A DNA stretch of 64,000 nucleotides from Adineta vaga (Eukaryota > Rotifera), in NCBI GenBank assembly GCA_021613535.1, contig CP075492.1, positions 16,740,001-16,804,000 of the forward strand, in the 5' to 3' direction. A model generated the notes under the pieces. That model made no database searches. It was given only the letters and a program-made list of their open reading frames with translations, and had not been told where the DNA came from. This document shows positions 42,619-54,652 of the stretch, one piece after another (position 1 is the first letter of the stretch; every line of letters starts with the position of its first letter). A program made the translations under genes and the position numbers.

Positions 42619-44232
42619 ATGTTTTTAAAATGGTTAGTTCTGATGAATTTATATCCAGTTTTATCAATAAAAATGACTCAAATTTTCGCTGCCATGTATG
42701 TTCCAGAACCAAAAAACACTAATGCTTCACTTATATCGCAATTCTCAACGAATTGTAACGAATGTCTTTGCCAAACATTTCTATTCAATATAACCTATGC
42801 TATTATTAATTGTCAAAGAGATACAAAATTATGTTTGTTTTACGAGCATTTCACAATAAATTATACTGTACAATTAAATTTGAATGTTTCTGTCTATTTC
42901 TTTCAATTATCTTCTGTATTTACAACAAACATCATATCAAATACATATACTTCGCCAATGACTAGTATAACAGTAACAAGTAAGCCTGTTTAATTGGTTA
43001 AAAAAATGAGTTATAAAGAGATCATTTTGCAGGATAGTTTGCGATTTAAAATAAAATTTTTATGTATTGTAATTAAAAAAAAATAACGTATAGCGAGAGA
43101 ATCATCTACTTCTGCAATGTCATGATAAACTCATTAAATTATTACGAAAATTTTATTGTTATTTTTAGACTAACTTTTATTTTGATTATCTCATTTAGCT
43201 GAACAAACTACCAATGATATGTCTACACAAACACCTCAATTAAATGTATGGCGTCAAATACAGAATATGACCGTAGCTAGAATTGGTCATACAAGTACAT
43301 ATATACCAGAAACAGGCAATGTTCTTATAATAGGTGGTGAAAATCAATCATCTATAGAATTGTTTGTATCTGCAAATGAATCATTTATTAGAAAAGGAAA
43401 TATGACAAACATCAGAACATATCATACTACTGATCGTCTTTCTACAAATGTTATTTTGATTGCTGGTGGTAATACAGTTGATCTATATGATCCTATAGAA
43501 GAAAAAATCAATACTACTATCAATATGAGTACACCTCGTGCCTGGCATAAATCATCAACGATTAATATTGCTGGTAACATAAAAACATTGCTTTCCGGTG
43601 GAGTTCCTGGCAATTGGTCAGCAAGTTTCCTGTCATCAGCTAATTTGTTCGATAGTTCTACCAATACGTTTACTTCAGGAATCATGTCAGTTGCTAGGTA
43701 TTATCAAACGTCAACATCATTACCGAATGGTAATATTATCATTGCAGGAGGTCAGACAATAGGTAATGGTCTTCTCAATAGCTTGGAATTGTTCAATAGT
43801 AGTTCAAATTCATTTTTAACTATTGCTGCAACGATGTCTAACAAACGTTACTATCATACAGCTACTTACATTCCTTCTATTCAATCAATCCTTTTTGCTG
43901 GTGGTTATATTTCAAGCAATTTAAATACCTATGATTTATTCAATGTAACAACACTTACATTTGTTCGAAATGGTACATTCAAATATGCAAGATCTGCTCA
44001 TACAGCTACTCTTCTAAAAGATGAACGGATTTTACTTGTTGGTGGTTATCCTTATATCACTCAAGTAGAAATCTTTAATCCATTAACATTTACATTCAGT
44101 GTAGCTGCTAATTTATCTATAGGTCGTAGTTATCATACAGCCACCTTACTAGATCATTCGGGTCAAGTTCTCGTTTGTGGTGGTGACGGAGCGTCGGGTT
44201 ATCTTAAAACTTGTGAACTTTATCAACCATAA
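42619..44232 (+). CDS. Secreted Kelch-repeat protein, paralogue of the gene at 3-5.8 kb
   Basis: Exons 42619..42979 and 43199..44232, phase-1 intron of 219 nt. The N-terminus (MFLKWLVLMNLYPVLS) is a plausible signal peptide. A Cys-containing module follows (CNECLCQTFLFNITYAIINC, CLFYEHF) and is reminiscent of the PAN-like region of the first Kelch gene. A short Thr-rich linker is present instead of the 220-residue one. Exon 2 encodes about seven Kelch motifs (ARIGHTSTYIPETGNVLIIG, RTYHTT, RAWHKSS, RYYQTS, KRYYHTATYI, RSAHTATLLKDERILLVGG, RSYHTATLL). A beta-propeller displayed outside the cell is inferred. It is convergent with the esterase gene at 44441. Confidence 0.82.
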
Positions 44233-44440
44233 TAACATTATTTATTCGTAATCTTATTGTGAACACAATAATTCTTCTTTTTATTTTAATCAATAAAACT
44301 TTCATGTTTCTTCTTCTCATCAATAATAATGGAAGTTAGCAAAGGTGAGGATACAGTAACATCCACACCCTTAATTAAACGTACTTTGATAAGTAAATAT
44401 TATGATTTATTATATGTATACTCTTTCATTTCTCTGTTAA
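44233..44440. other. Convergent gap with a weak hairpin
   Basis: AAGGTGAGGATACAG ... CATCCACACCCTT at 44343-44372 is a short, diverged member of the hairpin family between two 3' ends. Confidence 0.4.
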
Positions 44441-45585
44441 CTACAATCTATACTTATTGAAAAAAGGAATGATAATACTTGATGTAGCATCAAACACAGT
44501 AGTAGTACAATCATTTGTTCCTACACTTCCCTTGCATTTTGCTGGTAATGTCTTGCGAGGCCATCCATGTTGTCCTCCAGTAATTTTGTATCCTATCACA
44601 ATACTATTTTCTTTACAGTTGGTATTCCACGTTTGAATTTCAACCAATTGTTGAGGATCTGTTCCTTTTGATAAATAAGAGATTGTCGGTTTGCCTTGAC
44701 AACCATTGCGTGATGCCCATCCTTGTCGAAAATCGTCTACGCTTACTTGTGCTGCACTTTTTTCTTGGCCACCATAGTATGATGAAACACTGTCTGAAGT
44801 ACCATGAAAATCCAGAAAAGGTATGGCACGTTGAGTAGGACAATTTCCGTTGAATGTAGTCGTGTAGAGAGCTGCTGAAATTGTTGCAAAAGCGGCAAAC
44901 TTTGCAGCTATCCCTGGTGTACAGGCGAGGAGGTTGACGAATCCAGCACCTAGACAGTTTCAAAAATTATTAATCAACTTGCACATATTTGGAAACAAGC
45001 TGGATGTTCAAATAAATAATAAAAGCATCAACATACCATTACTCTTGCCAGTTGCATAGATTCGTGATGAATCAACACAAAATGTACTTAGGAGTGAGGA
45101 GATCATTGTATTTACAAAGGCAATCTATATTAAGTGACTATCTCGGTTGGAATAGAAGTGAAAAAGAATCGTAGAAGACTCACATCATCCACACCAGTAG
45201 CGGAATATGGTGCACCTTGCCAAGCAGTTTGTCCATCCGTTCCTAACTTTCCCTTAGGATAGACAGCAATGATTCCCGTACCGTCGATAATTAGACCTTT
45301 TTGAGATAGTTGAGATAGATCTTCTTGTTTGTCCATATCCCCATTGTGACCATGAAAAGAGAAGACAATAGCGTGTCCTCGATTGTTTTGAAAATTAGCT
45401 GATAGATGTGCCTTATAGTGACGAACGGGTTGACCATTTGCTGCAGGAACCTGTATTGATTTTGTCTGGCCCGGAGAAAAACCGCTTGGAAGTGGTTTTC
45501 CACAGCCAGAGCTCAGTACAGATTTCGATGGAATTACAAAAAGAACGAGAATATTTGTCCAACAGAGTAGAACCTGTTGTAGCAT
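44441..45585 (-). CDS. Secreted PHB-depolymerase/feruloyl-esterase-like hydrolase
   Basis: Exons 45585..45184, 45124..45037 and 44949..44441; 332 residues. A signal peptide (CWTNILVLFVIPSKSVLSS) precedes SGCGKPLPSGFSPGQT. Alpha/beta-hydrolase landmarks: VFSFHGHNGD (oxyanion strand), GTGIIAVYPKG with TAWQGAPY, the nucleophile Ser162 in YATGKSNGAGF, the acid Asp in LDFHGTSDSVSSY, and His in GGQHGWP. This order is that of the esterase/PHB-depolymerase family (LpqC, fungal feruloyl esterases, carbohydrate esterase 1-like), common in fungi and bacteria and rare in animals, so horizontal acquisition followed by gain of two short introns is likely. It probably releases hydroxycinnamates or short esters from food. 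Confidence 0.82.
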
Positions 45586-46330
45586 GATTTCTTCGAATGA
45601 ATGAAGAAATAATTTGTAATATTCACCTTCTCTATATAAAGAAAAAGAAAATATTGCAATGATTAAGTCGTTCTTCTCTCTTGACTGTTTTATAGCAAAA
45701 AATACATTACAAGTACATGGGATTTTGTGGCTTGAGTGAATAAATATTTATCTTTCATTTTGCTATTGTGAGCTCTCTCTCTTTTGTATGTTATTTAGAT
45801 GTCGTCTACTAAGAATATTACATATCAAGAGATAAAAAGAAAAAAGAGGTCGAATAATAGAAATATATAATGGAGAAAAGAAAGATATTATGTAAGAAAT
45901 ATGTGATCGTTGACAGCTGTCTCGTATTCGTTGCTCAGTTCTCAGTTATTTTTAACTTATGCGATTCGATAAGAAGAAAATGAAAGTGAAGAGGTGAGAA
46001 AGAGAATCAGATTTCAGACGATTCAAAGTATTTTATTTGCACTGAAAAACTGCACTTTACTTTAGACTAAAAATAATGCTTGCTCTTTATACTTTGCTTA
46101 TGCTGTGCAGTGCTATGGATAAATACCAGAAGTTTATCTTTCAACAAATTACGATAAGATTGTGTTTGTATCGATCACAATAAAACATACAAGTATTTTA
46201 TCGTCAAAGAAAGAAAGAAAGAAAATGGCTAGTAATAGTTTTATTTGGCTTAATACTCAAAAAAACAACCACGAGAAACATGAAGATTTACATAAAACCA
46301 TTAATTCACATATGTGTAATAGTCGAAAGG

Positions 46331-46546
46331 TGAATTCAAGTATTCAAATATTCGTTCAGTTATTCAATTATTTAGTTATCCATTTTGAAAGGGTGGGGCA
46401 ACAGCTACTTGGGGGTGTGCGGAGGGTGCGGTTGTGGGTTGGTTTTTCTAAAAACGATCCTTATTGAAGTCCCTGATAAATGAATAAATAAATAACTGAA
46501 TAATTGAATAACTGAATAACTGAATAGTTGAATGGTTGAATTCAAC
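46331..46546. repeat. Foldback with about 50-bp arms around a G-rich block
   Basis: 46331-46380 is the reverse complement of 46492-46546 with few mismatches; both consist of degenerate ATAACTGAATA units. Between them, 46390-46440 holds a strongly G-rich strand (GGGTGGGG, GGGGGTGTGCGG, GTTGTGGG) with no C-rich partner. Confidence 0.65.
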
Positions 46547-46977
46547 TTTCGAGTATGACACTACTGTTATATAGGAAAGAGAGAAAGAGATGATATCATT
46601 AATTTTCATCCATGGATTATATACCGTAATGAAAGTATTCAATGTTCATTAAAAGACATGCAAATTTGAGAGAATTTTTATGAATACAGTTCTAAAACTA
46701 TCGATATACAAGAAATGCTTTCATATCACAGCTCAATCAATTCATCATATATTAATCCTGAGACTGTGCAAAAACATATTCGAGATAGAATTCAAAATTT
46801 GTTTGAAAGATAAGTAAAAAAAGAGATAACTGCAGCAAGGATCATTTCTATTTCAATACAGAAAAAAAAGAAAGGACTCAAGCTTCCATATACAAAAAAC
46901 GCATATACATCTTCAGAAGTTACGATGTTATGAAATCAAAATTACAAGTGGACATATATTTTGTTGTTGATATTCCA

Positions 46978-47030
46978 GGGGTGTGAGTGTAGATGAGTAT
47001 TCGGCTGTCACCCTATGCCCACACCCTCAA
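46978..47030. repeat. Telomere-like hairpin 19
   Basis: AGGGGTGTGAGTGTAGATGAG, then CACCCTATGCCCACACCCTC. Confidence 0.7.
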
Positions 47031-47399
47031 TTAACTGATCACCAGACATATTCCTTAATTTCATGAAAAAAAATGAACTTTAAGGACTAATCACGCAGTT
47101 AACACGTGCGAAATGAAAGCACAGAAAAGAACCAGAAGAATAGAATAGACTAAATACGTCTTAACTGGATGATGTATAAAAGAAGAGTGACCCTCTGGTC
47201 GATATTTTATATGAAAAAATTTCTTTTGTTTTTCGATCAATCAGTGAAATGCGCACAGATAATTTAGTGTTCGAAGATTTATCTAAATATTAATACAAGA
47301 AGAAATAAATTTTCTAAAAATAATAAATATTATTGAAATAAAATTCACTTCATCGGATGTAATGGAAATTTGTAGCAGGAAGTTGTCGGATTTGTTCGC

Positions 47400-48222
47400 C
47401 CTATAAGTGTAAATGAAAGGATGACATTTAATTTCTTATCTACGCATAAAAGTACAAAAATGTGATTATTCAAAATTTAATCTTTTAAATGACATATTGT
47501 CTCATTTTATTTGATTACAAATATAATCTTATTATCATTTGTTAATATAGAATAAAGTGATTGTATTGGATATAATGTTGTAAGAATAATACCAATTATA
47601 ATTTCAAATAAAACCAATTTAATCAATGTCATGTCACCCTTTGACAGAACATTTTTTGATTCATTTTCAATTATTAAACCAGGTTGAACACGCACATGAA
47701 TTGATTTTAAATTTTTTATAATAAGAAAACAAAAACTAATTTGTAAAATTGGCAAAATAAATCCAAAAATACAGATTTGATAAATACTAAAAAAGAATCC
47801 ATATGTACCAAAGAAAAAACATCGATTATTTTCGATTGTTTCATAAATTGCTAAATTTATTGATATTAACATACCAAATAAAATAATTCCAATAATGATT
47901 TTTATTGATAATTGTTGTTTACTAAATGAACGTATTTTAACATTACTTGATGTTAATGCAAAACGATCAATTGATGCAAATAAAATCATTATTTTATAAA
48001 TAAGTGATGATGATTGTAATAAATAGCCACGAAAACGACAAAGAAAAAGTGATTTTATAAATGGATCTGGTGGATAACATAATGATTTTGTCGATGACGT
48101 TTTTGATGAAAAATAATTATTGAAAATATATTACCAAGATTACCTAATATTAAAGATATTGGAAATCCATAACGTATTAGATTTTGTTGAATTGATGAAA
48201 GTGTTAATGAAAGAGACGACAT
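47400..48222 (-). pseudogene. Decayed rhodopsin-class GPCR
   Basis: From 48222 a frame reads MSSLSLTLSSIQQNLIRYG and TM1 (FPISLILGNLGNIFSIIIF). The TM2 region expected next is missing. After a frame change come DPFIKSLFLCRFRGYLLQSS (TM3 side), ILFASIDRFALTSSNVKIR (DRY-position DRF), TM4, TM5, loop 3 and TM6 (KLVLFEIIIGIILTTLYPIQ), ending at a stop at 47507 before TM7. A short further piece down to 47347 could be a C-terminal remnant. Loss of TM2 and TM7 makes a working receptor impossible as read. It is related to the receptor at 8.3-9.3 kb by the DRFAL(S/T)SSNV(K/R) segment. Confidence 0.75.
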
Positions 48223-50134
48223 TTGAATAACTTATTTTACTAAAATAAAAATGAAAAATATGCAAAAATATTTCTCTAGATTTTGAACTATTCTAAGATA
48301 TATAACATAAAAAGTAATTGATAATGAAACTAATTATGCACGTATTTTTTCAAAAGGAAAAAAGCTAACTCCGGATTTGTAATACAAGCTGTAATACTCT
48401 TGAAGTCATGGAGTAAAGTCGAAAGGATTCAGAGAAAACTTAATGTGTTGGAGGCTAAAGTGGAGTATGCTCTGGAGTATCATCCAAAGTGAATTTTACC
48501 AGAGTAGTACTCCAGTAATCCCATCAGACTGGCGGATTTCAAGCGCACTCCAATACTCCAAGGCAACATTCCCGCACTACAATAATATTCCAGCGTGCGA
48601 AGTGATCCTAATCGAACTGTATCAATCTAAGAATCTTCGACCATTGATTAAGGCCAAATTTATATTGTTTTGGAGCATCGGAGTACAAAAAATCTCGGAG
48701 TGTCGATTCATGTGGATTCGTCTTTTTGAGATCTTGCGATTGATGAGAACCCATGATTATAAAAAACTTAACGAGAACAATCTTCTATTAAAATATATCT
48801 ATAATTTGTTCATTTTCTTATAGAAAATTTTAACAAGAATTTAACGATAAAAGGTAATCGTGGGTAAGGAGTTCGATCAGAATCTATGGTTAGTTTTGAT
48901 AAACTTCTATAGATAAAAAGTTTGATGATAATCCTAAAATATCATTTCTTTGATTTTTTTATTATGTTCGATAACTCATTTAACTTAGAGATTTAACGAA
49001 TATTTTACATTCTCTCTAGGAATATCTTTTTCTGTCTCCGTGTTTATATATTATCATGTTTTATATGAAACTTTTCTTACAGCATGATGTACAGAATACA
49101 CTGCAATAAAACTATCACATTATATCTTTACTTGATACAAACTTTCAAAGAAAATATAATCTTATAAAAGTATAGATGAAAAAGACTTTTGTCCGTAGGT
49201 GTATTAACAGAAATGGAATTAATATATCTCCTTGAGATAGAAATAACAAAAGTTTTAGCCCAATACATGAATGGTTCTCCAAGAAAACTAAGATTTTGGA
49301 AAAAAAATTGAAAATTTCCTGAATAGCTTGAAAAATTCATAACCCCTACTAAAAGCATTTTGGACACGAACGAAATTAGGATATATCACCCCTAACTATA
49401 CCCTATCTAATCATAGCATCCGCGGTTAAAACGGTTTTTGATAACCCGTGAAGTTTCCTCGTCAGTTTTACCAATTCCATTTAATACGAAAATTAAATGA
49501 TGATTAAAAAAGGCATTTTATTGATTATATCATATTCAAACTGTGTCAAAAAAGGTTGATCCTCATATATTGTCATATTAAGTGTTAAGAATTGAACTGT
49601 TGATCGAAAAAATAGTAAAAAAAATATCTCAAATTCATGATCATAGTGCTACATAACAAAGTATTTCACAATATTCTTTGCTATCAATATCAATTTCATT
49701 CTCATCATATAAATATGAATTTTCTAAATGCATCTAAAGAAAAAATAAAGAATTAATTTCTTCAACAAACTTTCAATCCTTATAAATTAGGTAAATGTTG
49801 AAGAATATTAAATATCGAATGAATGTTTAAAAGTATAATTTGAGGGCGGGTGTGGATAAGATTGATCAATAAAAGTACCACTCATACACCCACCTCCACT
49901 CCCTAGGAATTGCATCCTGTCCCGTGCTCATCTCCGTTGCGCACGCACTCATACTCATACTCATACATAACATACTAATATCCACTAAATATATACATCA
50001 ACGACATCTTTCTGCACAAACAAACGATTCGTTACTTTTATATCATCGTAGTATCGCAAATTGCTTCTCATAACAAACAAAATATACGCAGCAGTTTGTA
50101 TTCTCAACAGCCATCCAAACAATCTAAAAACAAA
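48223..50134. other. Intergenic, one hairpin and a small G+C-richer island
   Basis: 48370-48760 is less AT-rich and contains repeated GGAGTAT/ACTCCA words, including an inverted pair CTGGAGTA ... TACTCCAG (48472-48515). It could be a worn element. Hairpin at 49842-49904. Confidence 0.4.
49842..49904. repeat. Telomere-like hairpin 20
   Basis: GAGGGCGGGTGTGGATAAG, long loop, CATACACCCACCTCCACTCC. It lies upstream of the F-box-LRR gene. Confidence 0.65.
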
Positions 50135-53100
50135 ATGTACACATTTTTAACATTACCTATCGAACTCGTTTATCGAATTATGGATCACCAAAGTGATTTT
50201 ACACTGTTTTGTTCAATGCAAAATGTTTGTCAACGTTTTAATCAAATTCTTAACACTTATCATCGATACCAAGTAAGTTTGCTAAATGTTTAACTATCCT
50301 TTTGTCAGTTGTACTACACATGACTCTAGTGATATCTTGTTTTATGAATTTACATAAACACGAGACGAAGTAATTTCATGATCCTGAAGCAATTCGAAAG
50401 ACTGAGTCAACCATAACATTGATTCATGTTACGAAAAACAACCACTCCTTCATTCTTTTCGTTCTAACTCGCCGGATAAAACAAAATGAACTCTCTCACT
50501 AATCAGTTGTCATAACGATCATTACCAATCATTACGAAAAACAAAATATCCTTTTATTGAGTATCTTAGGTAAAAGTTAGATATATGTTTTACCGTCAAT
50601 AAACCCATACCACTCACGATGACTAATGTCTGGAAATTATCTATAATAATTCTCCATTCAATCATTTCATAGGTCTAAACTTGCAATTCTCTGTGTAGAC
50701 ACTTGATACATTAGATCTTACAGCGCAACAAATCCGTGATCTAGAAGGACAATATATTGGTAATGCATTACGCAACAACAAGGTAATATTCATTCACTGT
50801 TCATACAACTCCTGTTCATATTCTCTCTCACGTCTACAGACACTCATCACACTGGATCTCAGCCGAAATCTGATCGCCGATGGAGGGGTACAATATATTG
50901 CTGATGGTTTACGAACCAATACGGTAACATTCATTGAGTATTTACAGATTCACACGTTCATGCTATCTCTCATCTTCATAGACACTCACCACACTACATC
51001 TTCGCAAGAACCGAATCGATGATCAAGCAGCACAACATATTGGTGATGCATTGCGAATCAATAGAGTAATGCTCATTCGCTTTTCATAAAACTCATACAT
51101 TCACGTTCTGTCTTGTCTACAGACGCTCACTACATTGTATCTCAAAGGAAATCAAATCGGCCATCAAGGAGCACAACATATTAGTGATGCCCTGCGAATA
51201 AACAAGGTAATATTCATTTACTCTTCATAGAACTCACATATCCATGGTCTATTTTTCTCTTCTATAGACACTTATTACACTACATCTTAGCTTTAATGAA
51301 ATTGGTGATCAAGGTGCACAACATATTAGTAATGGATTAGAAACGAACACGGTTATATTCATTTACTATTCACAGAACTCAATCATGTTTTCTTTCTCAT
51401 ATACAGACACTCACCAGACTACATCTAAGTTCGAATCAAATTGGTCATGAAGGAGCACAACATATTAGTAATGCTCTGCGAGCGAATATGGTAATATTTA
51501 TTCACTCTTCACTGAACATACATACGTGTACTCTCTGTCTCGTCTACAGACACTCACCACACTATATCTCAGCGAGAATCAAATCAGAGATCAAGGAGCA
51601 CATTGTATCGGTGATGCCTTGCGATTGAACACAGTAATATACATTCATATTCTATTTTTCACAGAGTTGCTAAATTGAAATCTTTGAAATCCGGAGACTT
51701 TATTTCAAAGTTCGACAGCTATAAGATGATTTGTAACATGTAAGATTCAATCATTCTTTTTCATAACAGACATCCAAATAGGTTTCGACTTCACATTAAA
51801 AAAATGATAGTATCATGGGATTTGCAATGTGATCGAGACGACATGCGATTATGATCAGAAGATTTTGATAATGGAGAGGTTCAAACAAAGACACCCTATA
51901 AATCTACAACAAAATTCATCGTAGCTCTTTACAAGATCAGAAATTATTTTTTGTGCTTTTGCGATAAGGAACCGATATTTTATCTTAAAATGTAGTCATT
52001 ATAAGTGATTTTATAAGATTTACATAGCATGCTTGTATCCTATTAAATAAAGATTCATGATATTGATTGTGAAGAGTTCATATTATTATTTTCAAGAGAT
52101 GTTTCTTAAAATCAAAAGTTTGAAATACAGTAAAACCTCTGCATTTGCCGTAGCTAACGCTATAATCGTTACTGAAAGGTTTCATCATGTAGATTTTTGA
52201 TCTAGAGATCATTTTAGTTTTCAAAGTCCTAATTTTGTTTCAAATAGGTAGAATCAAGAGATTTTCTGTCAGGAGGAAAATAAGAAAATTTGGATGTGTG
52301 GTAACAATGGTCTTTTGTTAACAGACACTAATAAAACTAAAACTCGACAGTAATTATATCAGCAGTCAAGGGGCACAACATATTAGTGATGCATTGCGAA
52401 TCAACACGGTAATATTCATTTAGTTTTGACAAAACTCACATATTCATGTTCTGTCTGTTGTCTATAGACACTCACCATACTAGATCTCAGCCACAATCAA
52501 ATCGCCGATCGAGGAGCACATCATATGGGGGATGGCTTACGAATAAACACAGTAAGATTCATTCACTGTTTGTACAACGCAGGCATCTATGTTCTTTTTC
52601 TCTTTCGTTTAAAGACTCTCACCACGCTAGATCTAAGATATAATCAAATTGGCCATCAAGGAGTACAACAAATTGGTGATGCATTACGAACGAATATGGT
52701 AATATTTATTCACTTTTCACAGAAATCACGCATTCACGATCGCCCTTGCTTACAGACACTCACCACACTCGATGTTAGTTCGAATCAAATCAGTGATGAA
52801 GGAGCATATCATATTGCTGATGGCTTGCGAATAAACACGGCAATATTCATTTATTCTTCACAGAGCTCATATATCCATACTCTCTCTTTCGTCTACAGAC
52901 ACTTACCACACTACATCTCAGCGAGAATCATATTGGGCATGAAGGAGCAAAACATATTAGTAATGCTTTGCGAGTGAACACGGTAGCATTTATTCACTCT
53001 TCGTATAACTCACACACCCATGCTCTCTCTCTCTCTCACGTTTACAGACAGTCGCGACACTACATCTCAGCTATAATCAAATCTCCAATCGAGGAGGACA

Positions 53101-53853
53101 ACATATTAGTGATGCATTAAGAATCAACACGGTAATAATCAGTTACTGTTCATAAGACTTTTATTCATGTTCTCTGTCTTGTCCACAGACGCTCACCATA
53201 CTACATCTTAGTTCGAATCAAATTGCCGATGAAGGAGCACAACACATTAGTGATGCATTGCAAACGAACACGGTAATATGCATTCACTCTTCACAGTACT
53301 CACACACTCATGCTCTCTTCCTCGCGTCTATAGACACTAACCGCACTAGATCTCCGATACAATGAAATTGGAGATCTAGGTGCACAACATATTCGTGATG
53401 CATTACGAATCAACACGGTACTATTTATTTATTGTTTGATGAACTCACACATTGATATTTTGTCTCCCGTCTACAGACGCTCACCATACTACATCTCAGT
53501 TGGAATCAAATTGCAGATGAAGGAGCACAATACATTAGTGATGCATTGCGAACGAACACGGTATTACTTATTGACTCTTCATAGAATCCATACATTCATG
53601 CCTCGTCTCTCGTCTACAGACAGTCGTTACACTAAGTCTTTCTTGGAATCAAATCGGCGATCAAGGGGCACAACATATTGATGATACATTGCGAACGAAC
53701 ACGGTAATGTTCATTCAGTTTTGAGAGAAATTACATATTCATACTCTCTCTCCTCTACAGACACTCAGTACATTATATCTCGATAACAATCGAATCGGGC
53801 AACAAAGAGCTCAACATATCCAGTATACTTTACAAAATAGGATGGAAAGTTAG
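50135..53853 (+). CDS. F-box protein with 18 RNI-type LRRs, one 28-residue repeat per exon
   Basis: Exon 1 (50135..50272) encodes a 46-residue F-box (LTLPIELVYRIMDHQSDFTL). Then come 17 exons of exactly 84 nt, starting at 50699, 50840, 50982, 51123, 51268, 51407, 51550, 52325, 52468, 52615, 52756, 52899, 53048, 53189, 53334, 53477 and 53620, and a final exon 53761..53853. Each encodes one ribonuclease-inhibitor-like LRR of the form TLxTLxLSxNxIxDxGAxxI then xxALRxNT. All introns are phase 0. Most are 55-65 nt and resemble each other. The first is 426 nt and the one after 51633 is 691 nt. The intron after 52839 starts with GC instead of GT. Predicted product 552 residues. An F-box with LRRs suggests a substrate-recognition subunit of an SCF ubiquitin ligase. 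Transcript evidence is needed for exon inclusion. Confidence 0.82.
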
Positions 53854-54652
53854 CTTTGGCCTGATGGAGATTGTCTCGTGATGTTTTTTTTGAATAAGTG
53901 TGTCATGGGAAGGAGATTTATAAGAAGAAATATATATCGTGTCCTAGGGAGTTGTGTTATTTAGATGATAAAATGTCTTGTTTTCAAGGCAAGATTTTCT
54001 GTCGGAAAAGTGAATTCGTGGTTAAAGTTCATGTAGATGTATAGCGTGCCTGTTAAAGCAAAGTGTCCTTTATGGAATAGAGTATAGCCAAAGGGAGAAA
54101 ACTGAATTTTTGATTGCACTGATTTTTCTTCTCATGATGACAATAACTCAATAACAAACAGATGGTGTTAATATATTTATGGACTATCATGCGATACCAA
54201 TAAAATCTCTATTGAGTTGATGAAAAATCATTTTTATTCTAAAATAATAAAAAAACAAGAGAAGATTGTTTTTGAATTTAAAATGATGGAAATTAAATTA
54301 ATGAGATAAATGCTTTCCTAATATAAATATAAAAGTCTTCTAAACGAAATATCGAATATTTCTTTTCAATGGGTGAGGGTGTGGGTGTGGGTGCAGAGAA
54401 GAATATAACCCTCACCCACACCCACAAATAGGCATTTCTGCTACGTTACGTTGAATAGAGGACAAACTTTTTTGTTTATTTGCAAATGTATGAATTTCTG
54501 CATAGAATGAAAGAATCGAGGGAGTTACAATCGTGCATGTGTCTGAAACTTTACTTCATTTATAAAAACAACTGCAAATTCAGTTTCTATCGAAAGCACA
54601 AATATTTTACAGTGTACATTCTTTTTATACGCACGCGTCGAACAAAACAACT
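53854..54652. other. Intergenic between the LRR and NACHT genes, one hairpin
   Basis: AT-rich. The hairpin at 54369-54427 lies 284 bp upstream of the NACHT start. No gene seen. Confidence 0.5.
54369..54427. repeat. Telomere-like hairpin 21
   Basis: TGGGTGAGGGTGTGGGTGTG, loop GCAGAGAAGAATATAA, CCCTCACCCACACCCACA. Long, high-quality arms. Confidence 0.88.

Larger units (their letters stand above)
45586..47399. other. Intergenic with a foldback and one hairpin
   Basis: No gene. Contains a foldback at 46331-46546 and the hairpin at 46978-47030. Confidence 0.45.

Noticed and set aside
46162-46467. 101-codon frame in the 46-kb spacer
   Set aside because: It crosses one foldback arm and the G-rich block, and shows no domain or codon pattern like nearby genes.
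50699-53853. Regular spacing of about 143 bp, at first glance like an array of repeats and spacers
   Set aside because: Not CRISPR: the repeated part is an 84-nt coding LRR exon flanked by GT-AG signals, in a eukaryotic genome.
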